Assembly (NCBI GenBank): GCA_947363765.1
Contig: CANAQC010000007.1
Span: forward strand, 1 to 54,238
DNA length: 54,238 nucleotides
Direction of reading: 5' to 3'
Origin: an uncultured Clostridium sp.
GTDB taxonomy: Bacteria > Bacillota > Clostridia > TANB77 > CAG-508
Shown: piece after piece, positions 29,661-39,827 of the stretch
How the letters are laid out: each line of letters begins with the position of its first letter
Position numbering within the stretch: position 1 is the first letter of the stretch
Made by a program: the position numbers and the translations under genes
Notes under the pieces: generated by a model
Databases searched by the model: none
Seen by the model: only the letters and a program-made list of their open reading frames with translations
Told to the model about the DNA's origin: nothing

Positions 29661-32129
29661 ATGGGAAATATTGTATTATTAGATGATTTAACAATTAATA
29701 AAATTGCAGCAGGGGAAGTAGTAGAAAGACCAGCATCTGTTATAAAAGAAATGGTTGAAAACTCAATTGATGCAGGAGCAAGTGCAATTAATATTGAAAT
29801 TAAAAATGGAGGAATTTCATATATTCGCATTACAGACAACGGAAAAGGAATTGCAAGTGATGATTTAGAAATTGCTTTTGAAAGACATGCAACAAGTAAA
29901 ATAAGAAATGCTAGTGATTTAGAACAAATTAAATCTATGGGATTTCGTGGAGAAGCATTAGCAAGTATTGCAGCAATTGCTAATGTAGAAATGATTTCAA
30001 GAACACAAGATGCATCTTCTGGAAATAGAATTATAGTAGAAGCAGGAAAAGTACTATTATTAGAAGAAACTGGTTGTCCTATTGGAACTACAATAACTGT
30101 ACAAAATTTATTTTTTAATACACCAGTAAGATACAAGTTCTTAAAAAAAGATTATACAGAATCAGGTTATATAGAAGATATTGTGACAAGACTTTGTTTA
30201 ATTCATCCCAAAATTGCTTTTAAATTAGTAAATACAGGAAAAACCATATTACAAACTTCTGGAAATGGAAACATTCAAGATGTTATTTATGCAATATATG
30301 GTAACGATATTGCAAATAATATACTAGAAATGGATTATAATTATGAAGATATCCATATTACAGGAGTAGTAGGAAAACCAGAAATAGCAAGGTCAAATCG
30401 TTCTAATCAATTATTTTTTGTTAATTCAAGATATATAAAAGATAAGACACTATCTAGTGCAACAGAGAATAGTTTTAAAGGGCTATTACCAATTGGAAAA
30501 TATGGATTTGTTATATTAAATATACAATTAGACCCAACAAAAGTAGATGTAAATGTACATCCTGCTAAATTAGAAGTTCGTTTTCAAGAGGAAAATAAAG
30601 TATTTAAAGCAGTATATCATGCAATTAAAGACACTTTATTAAAATCAGAATTAATTGAGGGTGTAGAAAAAGGACAAGATATAAAAACATATGAAAATAG
30701 TTATATAAAACAAACACAAAAATCAAATATTACAGATTTATTCCGTAAAATTAAAAAAGAAGAAAAACCACAACAAGACCAAACAAAAATGAATAACAAT
30801 GTAATAGAAGATATTTTTCAATCAAAAAATAGTTTGCAAAATTCCTTTGAACAATTAGAAAATAATAATGAAAATAAGACTAATTCTAGTAGAAAAATAG
30901 AAGAACAAAAAAAGAATTTTTATGAAGAATTAGTAGCACTACAAAATAAATTAAAAGAAGAAACTAAAAATAATCCAAATTTACATACAGACATTGATAA
31001 ATTAATTAATGATACTAAAAAAATAGAACAAATAGATAAACAAGAAGAAACAATTTCAGCAATGAAATTACAAGAAAATGATGAAAAATATAAAGTAATA
31101 GAAAAAATAGAAATGGACAAACCTAATATACAATCTGTAGAAAATAAAGATTTGCAAAACACTGAAAATATGCAAAATGCATCAATAGTTAATAACATAT
31201 TGCAACAACAAACAACAAACAATAGTGAAATATCTGATATACACAAACAACAAAACAATGAAAATAAAATTGATGACAATACAAATATACAACAACACAC
31301 AGATAATGAAATATTAGAAGCGAAAGAACAAATAACAAGTCAAGAAATTGAAGAAATGATACAAAAAATAGATAATGAAAAAGATATAGAAAAAACACCA
31401 GAATTTACTAATATGTATCAAAAAATATTTGGAAAGCTACCAGCTTCTGTAGAAGAAGAAAGAAAACAAGAAAAAGAAAAAATAAATGCCTATGAATTAA
31501 TAAAAGATAATAATGTATCTATGTTTGAAAATATAGAAGAATATCAAAAACCAAACTATAAATTTGTAGGAATTGCTTTTGATACTTACATTATTATTGA
31601 AATTGAGAAAGAATTATATATAATTGATCAACATGCAGCACATGAAAGAGTAATGTATGAAAAAGTAAAACAAAACTATTATTCTGATACAAATAAAGAT
31701 TCACAAATGCTTTTACTACCAGATATTATTACTTTAACACATAGAGAAATGGATATTTTAAAAGATAATTATGAAATGTTTGAAAAAGCAGGTTTTATGC
31801 TAGAAGAATTTGGAGAAAATACAATAAAATTAACAGGTGTACCTAATATATGTTTAGAATTAGATACAAAAGAACTATTTTTAGAAACATTAGATGAGAT
31901 TAATACAGTAGCAAGAACTGCAAAACAAGAAATTGAAGAAAGATTTATTGCAACAGTGGCATGTAAAGCAGCAGTAAAAGCAAATATGGATTTAACATTT
32001 GAAGAAGTAGATTCTTTAATGAATAATTTATTAGTATTACCAAATCCATTTACTTGTCCACATGGAAGACCAACAGCAATTAGAATGGATCAAACAGATA
32101 TTGAGAAAAAATTTGCAAGAAGAAAATAA
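29661..32129 (+). CDS. mutL: DNA mismatch repair protein MutL (endonuclease type), long Asn/Gln linker
   Basis: A GHKL ATPase that coordinates mismatch repair; 822 aa against the usual roughly 600-680. N-terminal motifs are NKIAAGEVVERPASVIKEMVENSIDAGA, ITDNGKGI, ERHATSKI and GFRGEALASIAAIA, followed by VNVHPAKLEVRF. A hydrophilic linker (about residues 335-620) rich in Asn, Gln, Glu and Lys is clearly expanded. The C-terminal endonuclease domain has the metal motif DQHAAHERVMYE, ACKAAVKAN and CPHGRPTAIRM. No mutS is adjacent. Confidence 0.95.
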   Translation: MGNIVLLDDLTINKIAAGEVVERPASVIKEMVENSIDAGASAINIEIKNGGISYIRITDNGKGIASDDLEIAFERHATSKIRNASDLEQIKSMGFRGEALASIAAIANVEMISRTQDASSGNRIIVEAGKVLLLEETGCPIGTTITVQNLFFNTPVRYKFLKKDYTESGYIEDIVTRLCLIHPKIAFKLVNTGKTILQTSGNGNIQDVIYAIYGNDIANNILEMDYNYEDIHITGVVGKPEIARSNRSNQLFFVNSRYIKDKTLSSATENSFKGLLPIGKYGFVILNIQLDPTKVDVNVHPAKLEVRFQEENKVFKAVYHAIKDTLLKSELIEGVEKGQDIKTYENSYIKQTQKSNITDLFRKIKKEEKPQQDQTKMNNNVIEDIFQSKNSLQNSFEQLENNNENKTNSSRKIEEQKKNFYEELVALQNKLKEETKNNPNLHTDIDKLINDTKKIEQIDKQEETISAMKLQENDEKYKVIEKIEMDKPNIQSVENKDLQNTENMQNASIVNNILQQQTTNNSEISDIHKQQNNENKIDDNTNIQQHTDNEILEAKEQITSQEIEEMIQKIDNEKDIEKTPEFTNMYQKIFGKLPASVEEERKQEKEKINAYELIKDNNVSMFENIEEYQKPNYKFVGIAFDTYIIIEIEKELYIIDQHAAHERVMYEKVKQNYYSDTNKDSQMLLLPDIITLTHREMDILKDNYEMFEKAGFMLEEFGENTIKLTGVPNICLELDTKELFLETLDEINTVARTAKQEIEERFIATVACKAAVKANMDLTFEEVDSLMNNLLVLPNPFTCPHGRPTAIRMDQTDIEKKFARRK

Positions 32130-32141
32130 AAAGGAGAAAAC

Positions 32142-32567
32142 ATGATTTTTATAATATTAATATCAATAATTCTCTATATTGTAGCAATTGTAATGACTAT
32201 AAGTAATTTATATTCATTTGAAAAAAATGAAAAAATAAAATTTATTACAATAGGTCTAATAGTAGTATTAATTATTACTTTTATTATAGTAGAAATTAGT
32301 AGTATAGGGATAAGAAATGGAAATAATAATCATATAATAGCTACAAAAACAACATCAATTTTACTATTTGCACCTATTAATTTAGGTTTGATTTTACCAT
32401 ATGTTGCTAATCTAAAAAATAAAGAAAAACAAAAACAATTAGATTCTAAAAAATTAAAGAAAAAGATTATGTGGTATACAATTATTATAGTAGTTTGTAT
32501 AATAATAGAAATTAGTTATATTAAAGGATTTCAAGTGGGATTATTAAGTAGTGTTAAAAATAAATGA
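32142..32567 (+). CDS. Four-helix membrane protein, unknown
   Basis: A 141-aa protein with four hydrophobic segments (about 1-22, 34-53, 65-85, 107-127) separated by short Lys-rich loops. No motif is recognised. It starts 13 bp after mutL with AAGGAG upstream, and its stop overlaps the ribosome-site region of miaA. It therefore lies in the mutL-miaA operon. Confidence 0.7.
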   Translation: MIFIILISIILYIVAIVMTISNLYSFEKNEKIKFITIGLIVVLIITFIIVEISSIGIRNGNNNHIIATKTTSILLFAPINLGLILPYVANLKNKEKQKQLDSKKLKKKIMWYTIIIVVCIIIEISYIKGFQVGLLSSVKNK

Positions 32568-32584
32568 TAAAAGGTGGTTATTAT

Positions 32585-33502
32585 ATGAAACCAAAGGTAA
32601 TTGTAATATGTGGTCCTACAGCATCTGGGAAAACTGATTTATCAATTGAACTTGCAAAAAATATAGATGGAGAAATTGTATCTGCAGACTCTATGCAGAT
32701 ATATAAAGATATGAATATAGGAAGTGCAAAACCAACAAAAGAAGAAATGCAAGGAATTAAGCACTATTTACTAGATTTTATTCCACCAAACAAGCGTTAT
32801 AGTGTAGCAGATTATAAAAAAGATGCATTAGAAGCAATACAAAATATTTTAAAAAAAGGAAAGAATCCAATTATAGTAGGGGGAACAGGATTATATATAG
32901 ACTCTCTTATTTATAATATTGAATATCCAGAACTTAAAATAGATGAAACATATAGAGAAAAATTAGAAAACATAGTAAAAAAAGAAGGATTGGAAGTTTT
33001 ATATAAACAAGCATGTAGTATAGATTCTTTAGCAATGGAAAGAATTAGCCTAAATGACAAAAAAAGAATATTAAGAGTTTTGGAAATCTATCATTTAACA
33101 GGAAAAACAAAGACACAGCAAGAAATAGAATCAAGAAAAAAAGATATACCATATGACTATTTTGTATTTGCTTTAAATATGGATAGGGAAATATTATATA
33201 ATAGGATTAATAAAAGAGTAGATAAAATGATTGAACAAGGTTTAATTAATGAGGTAAAAACTATAAAAGAAAAATATAAATCTTTTCCAACAGCAATGCA
33301 AGGATTAGGATATAAAGAAATTGTGGAATATTTAGATGGAAAACTTACTAAACAAGAATCAATAGAAAAAATAAAACTAGAAACAAGAAGATATGCTAAA
33401 CGACAATTAACATGGTTTAGAAAAAATAAACAAACTGTCTGGTTAAATGCTTTAAACGAAAGAAAAGAAAATATCAAAATTATTCTGGAGGGAATAAATT
33501 GA
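32585..33502 (+). CDS. miaA: tRNA dimethylallyltransferase
   Basis: Prenylates A37 of tRNAs that read codons starting with U; 305 aa. P-loop VICGPTASGKTDLSIELA, the DSMQIYKDMNIGSAKP dimethylallyl-PP site, HYLLDF, VGGTGLYIDSL, the R-KRILRVLEIYHLTG block and TRRYAKRQLTWFR. AAAGGTGG precedes ATG 32585. An upstream in-frame ATG at 32564 overlaps the preceding stop and would put that ribosome site inside the gene. mutL-miaA synteny is common in bacteria. Confidence 0.95.
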   Translation: MKPKVIVICGPTASGKTDLSIELAKNIDGEIVSADSMQIYKDMNIGSAKPTKEEMQGIKHYLLDFIPPNKRYSVADYKKDALEAIQNILKKGKNPIIVGGTGLYIDSLIYNIEYPELKIDETYREKLENIVKKEGLEVLYKQACSIDSLAMERISLNDKKRILRVLEIYHLTGKTKTQQEIESRKKDIPYDYFVFALNMDREILYNRINKRVDKMIEQGLINEVKTIKEKYKSFPTAMQGLGYKEIVEYLDGKLTKQESIEKIKLETRRYAKRQLTWFRKNKQTVWLNALNERKENIKIILEGIN

Positions 33503-34779
33503 AAAAAAATGGTAAAATTATTACTAATAAAATATCTAAAAAACAAATCAATATAAAAAAAGTAGTAATTGCTTATATAATAAGTGGTGTGGTTTTGATT
33601 TATTTTGTATATGCAATTATACAATTAATTAGACAACCAACAGATATTATTGCAATTGAGAATGGAAATTTATCAGAAGAAGAAAATGCAGTAGGGTATG
33701 TAATAAGACAAGAGACTGTTATCCAAGGAAATAATTACAAAAATGGGATGATACAAATAAAATCAGAAGGAGAAAGAGTAGCAAAAGGAGATCCAGTTTT
33801 TAGATATTACAGTAATAACGAAGAAAACTTAGTCAAAAAAATACAAGAATTAGATATAAAAATACAAGATGCAATGGCAAATGAAAAAGATTTATTTTCA
33901 AGTGATATGAAACTATTAGAAAATCAAGTACAAGAAAAATTATTAGAAGTAGAAAAATTAAAAGATGTACAAAAAGTAGCAGAATATAAAAAAGACATTA
34001 ACGCAAAAATTACTAAAAAGGCGAAAATTGCAGGAGATTTAAGTCCATCTGGTTCATATATTAGAAAATTAATAGAAGAAAGAAGTATGTATGAAAGTTC
34101 ACTAAATTCTGGCTCAGAATATATAAATGCACCAGAAAGTGGAATAGTATCATATAGAGTAGATGGATTAGAACAAGTCTTAACTCCAGAAAGTTTTCAA
34201 ACCTTAAATAAGAAATTTTTAGAAGATTTAAAATTGAAAACAGGAGAAATGATAGCAAGTAGTAAAGAAAGCGGAAAAATTGTTAACAATTTTGAAGGAT
34301 ATATAGTAACAAGTCTTTTAACAGAAAAATCAGAGCAAATTAAAGTAGGAGATAGTGTAAAACTTAGATTATCTAATAGTGAAGAAATTACTGCTAAGGT
34401 AGAATATATTACTGAAGAAGAAAATTCAAGATTAATAATATTTAAAATTACAAATGGACTAGAATTACTAGCAAATTATAGAAAAATAACATTTGATATT
34501 ATTTGGTGGAGCTATACTGGACTAAAAGTTCCAAATACCGCTTTAGTAAGTGAAATAAGTAGTCAAGATGAACAAAAACAAGTATACTATATTATTAGGA
34601 ATCGTGCAGGATATACAGATAAAATACCAGTAAAAGTATTAAAACAAAATTCATCTTATTCTATTATAAGCAATTATGAAACGACACAATTAAAAAGTGA
34701 ACTAGGATATAGTGATATACAAGCAAGACAAGCTAAAACGATTATGTTACATGATGAAATACTAATAAATCCACAATAA
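33499..34779 (+). CDS. HlyD-like membrane fusion protein
   Basis: A 426-aa protein with one N-terminal membrane helix (about 22-42), a lipoyl-like half-motif (GYVIRQETVI, then KSEGERVAKGDPVFRYY), a coiled coil (about 110-165), then beta-barrel domains (SGIVSYRVDGLE, VGDSVKLRLSN, VPNTALV). This is the plan of clostridial HlyD-type proteins encoded next to sepF. TTG start with GGAGGG upstream, overlapping the miaA stop by 4 bp. A role with division proteins is inferred from position. Confidence 0.75.
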   Translation: MKKNGKIITNKISKKQINIKKVVIAYIISGVVLIYFVYAIIQLIRQPTDIIAIENGNLSEEENAVGYVIRQETVIQGNNYKNGMIQIKSEGERVAKGDPVFRYYSNNEENLVKKIQELDIKIQDAMANEKDLFSSDMKLLENQVQEKLLEVEKLKDVQKVAEYKKDINAKITKKAKIAGDLSPSGSYIRKLIEERSMYESSLNSGSEYINAPESGIVSYRVDGLEQVLTPESFQTLNKKFLEDLKLKTGEMIASSKESGKIVNNFEGYIVTSLLTEKSEQIKVGDSVKLRLSNSEEITAKVEYITEEENSRLIIFKITNGLELLANYRKITFDIIWWSYTGLKVPNTALVSEISSQDEQKQVYYIIRNRAGYTDKIPVKVLKQNSSYSIISNYETTQLKSELGYSDIQARQAKTIMLHDEILINPQ

Positions 34780-34835
34780 TAATATTACAAAAATATTACA
34801 GAAAAATTAAGAATAAATTACAATCATAAAATGTA

Positions 34836-34864
34836 TTGACAAGAATACAAAAAAGTAAGATACT
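34836..34864 (+). promoter_or_regulatory. Promoter of sepF
   Basis: TTGACA (34836-34841), 17 bp, then GATACT (34859-34864), 38 bp before the sepF ATG. Confidence 0.6.
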
Positions 34865-34902
34865 AATGATAAATACCAAGGAGAAAATTAGGAGGTTTAA
34901 AA

Positions 34903-35376
34903 ATGGCAGGAGCTGTAATGAATAAAATTTGGGATTTCTTTGGAATGGACAATGCTCAAGGAGCAGAAGATGATGAACTAGAAGATAAAGTATATGATTA
35001 TGAGTATGAAGATTATGAAGAAGAACAAGAGCCAAAAACAATATTTGGAAGAAAAAATAAAATAGTAAATATGCCACAAGTTCAACAAGTAAGAATGGTA
35101 ATTTCACAACCAACTACATTTGAACAATCAGAAGAAATTTGTAATTATTTAAAAGATAAGAAATCTGTTATTGTGAACTTAGAATATGTTAATAAAGATA
35201 TTGCAAGAAGAATTGTTGATTTTATTAGTGGATCTGTACATGCATTAGATGGTCATATTCAAAAAATATCAAATTCAATTTTTCTAATTGCACCAATTAA
35301 TTACGAAATAGCAAATGAAATGGCAAGAGAAGAAATTAAAAACAGATTATCTGTTTCATGGCTAAAAAATAATTAA
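34903..35376 (+). CDS. sepF: Cell division protein SepF
   Basis: Membrane-associated FtsZ partner that bundles filaments at the septum; 157 aa. The N-terminal amphipathic region MNKIWDFFGM is followed by an acidic, Tyr-rich linker (DEYEDYEEEQE-type). The C-terminal globular SepF domain has SVIVNLEYVNKDIARRIVDFISGSVHALDGHIQKISNSIFLIAP, a close match to the family. AGGAGG is upstream. Next to divIVA, as in many Firmicutes. Confidence 0.95.
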   Translation: MAGAVMNKIWDFFGMDNAQGAEDDELEDKVYDYEYEDYEEEQEPKTIFGRKNKIVNMPQVQQVRMVISQPTTFEQSEEICNYLKDKKSVIVNLEYVNKDIARRIVDFISGSVHALDGHIQKISNSIFLIAPINYEIANEMAREEIKNRLSVSWLKNN

Positions 35377-35386
35377 AGTTACATAG

Positions 35387-35440
35387 AAGTCGGAAGTCAG
35401 CATCGAAGACAAATATTTTGATACTTACAGCCGACTTTTA
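35387..35440 (+). terminator. Hairpin between sepF and divIVA
   Basis: AAGTCGG (35387-35393) pairs with CCGACTT (35431-35437), followed by TTTA. The loop is 37 nt. It could be a weak terminator or attenuator. The outside bases are unusually GC-rich for this genome. Confidence 0.5.
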
Positions 35441-35468
35441 ATATATACACAATAAAGGAGGAAGAAAA

Positions 35469-35918
35469 ATGCTAACACCATTAGAAATCGAAAATAAAAA
35501 ATTTGCAAAACAAATGGTAAATGGATATAATGTAGATGAAGTAGATGAATTCTTGGATTTATTAACAGTAGATTATGAAAGATTATATAAAGAAAATACA
35601 GAAGCAAGAGCCAAAATAGAAGAATTAGATGAAGATGTTACACATTATAGAGCAATTGAAAATACATTACAAAGTACATTAATGATGGCACAATCAACAG
35701 CAGAAGAAGTAAAAAATGTTGCAAAACAACAAGCAGAACAAATTATCAATGAAGCACAAACTGCTGCAAGACAAGATATTATTGCATTAGAACAACAAAT
35801 TCTTTTAAAAAAGAAAGAATTAGAAGATGCACAAAAACAATTTGATATATATAAAGCAAAAATGGAATCTTTATTAATATCACAATTAGAAATACTAAAA
35901 GAAATTAATAAAGACTAG
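35469..35918 (+). CDS. divIVA: DivIVA-domain protein
   Basis: Coiled-coil scaffold recruited to curved membrane at poles and septa; 149 aa. It begins MLTPLEIENKKFAKQMVNGYNVDEVDEFLD, the DivIVA N-terminal signature, and continues as a long coiled coil with Gln/Ala-rich heptads. AAAGGAGGA is upstream. It follows sepF. Confidence 0.93.
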   Translation: MLTPLEIENKKFAKQMVNGYNVDEVDEFLDLLTVDYERLYKENTEARAKIEELDEDVTHYRAIENTLQSTLMMAQSTAEEVKNVAKQQAEQIINEAQTAARQDIIALEQQILLKKKELEDAQKQFDIYKAKMESLLISQLEILKEINKD

Positions 35919-35933
35919 AGATACAAAAGAAAT

Positions 35934-35967
35934 AAGGCAGAGAGAAAAATATTACTCTCTGCCTTTT
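35934..35967 (+). terminator. Terminator after divIVA
   Basis: AAGGCAGAGAG pairs with CTCTCTGCCTT, ending TTTTG. Confidence 0.88.
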
Positions 35968-36126
35968 GTAAATTTCTATAAATATAAGACTCCAATGTAT
36001 TAAACTATAAAAGATTAAGATATGAGAGAAAAATCTTATTTTTTGTTGATAATTTACAAATTAGCAAATAAAAAGAAAATCTTATTACAAAAGTGTTAAA
36101 TGTATGTTACATTTCAGTTATTTCTA

Positions 36127-36155
36127 TTGACTTATCAATAAAACCTAAATAAAAT
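36127..36155 (+). promoter_or_regulatory. Promoter of rsmD
   Basis: TTGACT (36127-36132), 17 bp, then TAAAAT (36150-36155), 25 bp before the ATG. Confidence 0.65.
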
Positions 36156-36180
36156 ATAGGTGTAAAAAGAGAGGGCAAAA

Positions 36181-36738
36181 ATGCGAGTAATTAGTGGAAA
36201 AGCAAAAGGAATTAGACTAGCTTCTTTAGAAGGAAATCTAACAAGACCAACATTAGATAGAGTAAAAGAGGCTCTTTTTAATATTATACAAACTGATATA
36301 GTAAACACTACAGTATTAGATCTTTTTGCTGGAAGTGGAGCATTAGGAATTGAAGCATTAAGTAGAGGAGCAAAAAAAGTAATATTATGTGATAAATCTC
36401 CAAAAGCTATTAACACTATAAAAATCAATTTAGAGAAAACAAAGCTAGATAAAAATGCAGAAATTATTTTGAAAGATTATGAAAAAGCACTTAATATTTT
36501 AAAAGGAAAAGAAAAATTTGATTTAATATTTATAGATCCACCATATGCAGATAATATGGTAAAAAAATCTATTTTAAATATTATGGAATTTGATTTATTA
36601 AACAATAATGGAAAAATAATAATTGAAACAGATGATGAAGAACGTATTTTAAAGGATTTAGAACAAATCCAGGTGAATGTATATGATTTAAGAAAATATG
36701 GAAGAGTTAAGATTATCTTCTTAAATCGAAAGGGGTAA
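36181..36738 (+). CDS. rsmD: 16S rRNA (guanine-966-N2)-methyltransferase RsmD
   Basis: A 185-aa Rossmann methyltransferase. Motifs are MRVISGKAKGIRLA, TRPTLDRVKEALFNI, VLDLFAGSGALGIEALSRGA (SAM site), LCDKSPKAI, and the catalytic FIDPPYA. In many Firmicutes it is followed by coaD; here it is followed instead by a coiled-coil gene. Confidence 0.95.
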   Translation: MRVISGKAKGIRLASLEGNLTRPTLDRVKEALFNIIQTDIVNTTVLDLFAGSGALGIEALSRGAKKVILCDKSPKAINTIKINLEKTKLDKNAEIILKDYEKALNILKGKEKFDLIFIDPPYADNMVKKSILNIMEFDLLNNNGKIIIETDDEERILKDLEQIQVNVYDLRKYGRVKIIFLNRKG

Positions 36739-36742
36739 AGAA

Positions 36743-37180
36743 ATGGAAATATTTACATTACTAGAAACATTAGAAGAGATGTTAGAAGAAAGTAAAGCAA
36801 TACCTTTTTCTGGTAAATGTGTTGTAGAAAAAGATGAAATATTAAATATCATTAAAGAGATAAGAATAAAACTTCCAGATGAATTAAAACAAGCAAAATG
36901 GGTAAAAGAAGAAAGACAAAAAATTTTAGTAGAAGCCCAAAAAGAAGCAGATGAAATTGTAAAAGAAGCAGAAAATAGAATTATTTCTATGATTGATGAA
37001 CATGAAATTACAAGAAAAGCATATGAACAAAAAGCACAAATTATAGAAACAGCAAATGAAATGTCTAGAGAAATATCAAAAGGAACAAAAGATTATGCAG
37101 ACAATCTTTTAGAAAAAGTGGCAGTAGTTTTAGAAGATGCTTTAAAAACAGTTCAAAACAATAGAAAAGAATTAAAATAA
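36743..37180 (+). CDS. Coiled-coil protein (ATPase subunit B/H-like)
   Basis: A 145-aa, almost fully helical, charged protein starting MEIFTLLETLEEMLEESKAIPFSGKCVV. The centre carries a KKEADEIVKEAENRI-type heptad run like DivIVA/V-ATPase H proteins. No catalytic motif. It starts 5 bp after rsmD, so it is in the same operon. Its position beside division genes suggests a scaffold role, but that is inference. Confidence 0.7.
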   Translation: MEIFTLLETLEEMLEESKAIPFSGKCVVEKDEILNIIKEIRIKLPDELKQAKWVKEERQKILVEAQKEADEIVKEAENRIISMIDEHEITRKAYEQKAQIIETANEMSREISKGTKDYADNLLEKVAVVLEDALKTVQNNRKELK

Positions 37181-37191
37181 AACTTTAGACT

Positions 37192-37252
37192 CAGAAAATC
37201 GGATAAATAAAGATTATTAAATATTTGCTTGTTTCCGAATTTCTGATTTTTT
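37192..37252 (+). terminator. Hairpin before ftsK
   Basis: TCAGAAAATCGG pairs imperfectly with CCGAATTTCTGA across a 35-nt AT-rich loop, followed by TTTTTTTAAC. Confidence 0.6.
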
Positions 37253-37306
37253 TAACTATTTTTAAAATATAAATAAACTTATATAAATAGGAAGGAAGAA
37301 GAAAAA

Positions 37307-39768
37307 GTGGCAAAAGGAAGAAGAAAAACAAATACAAATAAATCAAGAAAAAAGCAAAACAAAATTGATATTGACTTAGCTGTTGTATCAATGATTATTC
37401 TTAGTATATTATTAGTAGTATTAATTTACACAAATTCAGGTTATATTGGAAAAACACTCAGTCCAATACTTGGTGGTATTATGGGATGGATGAAATACAT
37501 ATTACCAATTGGGACATTTTTTATTGCTATTCATTTAGCATGTGAAAAAAAAGAAACATTAACAAAAAAACTAATTCAATATGGATTTTTTTTGATTTGT
37601 ATAGGTGTTATAATGTGTATTTATCAAATGACTAAAGGAAATATAGATTCAAGCCAAGACTTTTCAAAAGTAATACAACAATCATATGAATTAGGACAAA
37701 AAAATATTGGTGGAGGAGCAATTGGAGCAATTGTAGCAATTCCAGTAGTTCAATTACTTGGTGAAACAGGAGGAGTAATTTTAGCAATTGGAGTAGCATT
37801 AATTATATTAATTTTTATGTTTGGTATTCATCCAGCAATGCTTATTACATCTTTAGTAGATAAGATGGAAGAAAAACAACAAGACAGAAAAGAGCGTAGA
37901 CTAGAACAAATGCAAGAAGATGATGAGGATGAATATGAGGATGATGTAACAAGTAAAAAAGAAGAAAAAATTATTAGACCAATACCACCAAAGAAAAAAA
38001 TAGTAAGACAAGAAAAAAGAAGAAAATCATCTATTGATATTCCATTAGATGATGACCAAATAACTATTAATATGGATGATGATGGTGATAAAATAAAAAA
38101 ATATGATCATAGTCAAGATGACTTATTCCCACTTGGAATGTCATCAAAAAGAATAGAACCAAAAGAAGAACTATCACCAAACGAATTAGAAGCAAATTTA
38201 TTTAAAACAGAAGAACCAGTAAAAGAAGACAAAAGTAAAGAAGTTTTAGTATTAGAACATACTGTAACAGTAGGAGAAGAAAACTATGAATTTCCACCTA
38301 TAGAATTATTAAGTATGGGGAAAACAAATCGGATTAAAAGGAACGAAAAAAGCAATTGCAGATAATGCAACAAGACTTCAAAAAACTTTATATAGTTTTG
38401 GAGTATCTGCAAAAGTAGAAAATGTGTCTGTTGGACCATCTATTACAAGATATGAATTAAAACCAGCAGAAGGTGTAAGAGTAAACAAAATAGCAAATCT
38501 TGCGGATGATATTGCACTAAATTTAGCAGCAGCATCAATTCGTATTGAAGCACCAATTCCTGGAAAACAAGCAGTAGGAATTGAGGTACCAAATCAAGAA
38601 ACAGAAATGGTGCATTTAAGAGATATTTTAGAAACTTCAACATTTGGAAATTATTCTTCAAACCTAGCTTTTGCACTTGGAAAAGATGTTGCAGGAAATG
38701 AAGTAGTAACAGATATTGCAAAAATGCCACATGTTTTAATTGCAGGAAGTACAGGTTCACGGAAAGAGTGTTTGTATTAATACATTAATTACAAGTATTA
38801 TTTATAAAGCAAAACCAAGTGAAGTAAAACTTGTTATGGTAGATCCGAAAGTAGTTGAACTTTCAGTTTATAATGGAATACCACACTTATTAATTCCAGT
38901 AGTAACAGATCCTAAAAAAGCAGCAGGAGCACTTGCTTGGGCAGTACAAGAAATGGTAAATAGATATGGATTATTTGCAAACAAAGGTGTAAGAGATATT
39001 AAAGGATATAATGAAGCTATAGAAAAAGAAGGCTCAAGCGAGAAATTACCACAAATTGTTATTATTATAGACGAGCTTGCAGACCTTATGATGGTAGCAG
39101 CAAAAGATGTAGAAGATGCAATTTGTCGTTTAGCACAAATGGCAAGAGCTGCAGGAATGCATTTAGTAATTGCAACACAAAGACCATCTGTTGATGTAAT
39201 TACTGGTATTATTAAAGCAAATATTCCTTCAAGAATTGCATTTGCTGTTTCTTCTCAGGTAGATTCAAGAACAATTTTAGATATGGTTGGAGCAGAAAAA
39301 TTACTTGGAAAAGGTGATATGTTATTTTATCCATCAGGAGCACCAAAACCAACAAGATTACAAGGAGCATTTGTATCAGATAAAGAAGTAGAAAAAATAG
39401 TAGATTTCTTAAAATCTGGAGCAGAAGTGCAATATAATGAAGACATATTAGAATCAATTGAAAAATCAAATAGTACAGATAAAGAATTGGAACAAAAAGA
39501 TGAAGATGATGATACAGACCCATTTTTAGAAGATGCAATAGAAACAGTAATTCAAACAGGTCAAGCATCTACTTCATTTATTCAAAGAAGATTTAAAGTA
39601 GGATATGCAAGAGCTGGAAGAATTATTGATCAAATGGAACAAAGAGGCATTATATCAGGATATGAAGGAAGTAAACCTCGTACAGTATTAATGCCAAAAG
39701 AAAGATGGCAAGAATTAAAAATGGGAAAACAAGAAGAGGTAAAAACAAAAGAAGAAGAAGAGGTTTAA
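37307..39768 (+). CDS. ftsK: DNA translocase FtsK/SpoIIIE, two CGGA sites
   Basis: Hexameric motor that pumps DNA through the septum; 819 aa when CGGA at 38330 and 38760 is read as Gly342 and Gly485. The N terminus has four membrane helices (about 22-170), then an acidic linker. The alpha/beta domain starts [25 protein letters not shown]. The Walker A is [15 protein letters not shown], with the middle Gly from the second quadruplet, and Walker B is [14 protein letters not shown]. The C terminus is a gamma winged helix ([31 protein letters not shown]). GTG start. Without both shifts there is no P-loop and no motor. Confidence 0.96.
38330..38333 (+). other. CGGA site 14 in ftsK (Gly342)
   Basis: LSMGKTN, then CGGA, then [19 protein letters not shown]. 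It joins the linker to the alpha domain. The preceding codon is AAT. Confidence 0.92.
38760..38763 (+). other. CGGA site 15 in ftsK, inside Walker A (Gly485)
   Basis: IAGSTGS, then CGGA, then [14 protein letters not shown] is the invariant nucleotide-binding loop, and this Gly cannot normally be replaced. It is the clearest single demonstration that CGGA gives Gly and +1. The preceding codon is TCA. Confidence 0.98.
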
Positions 39769-39827
39769 AAAATCCTCTAAAAGATGAACTGTAGATAAAC
39801 CTTAACAAAAGAGAAAGGAAAAGAGTT

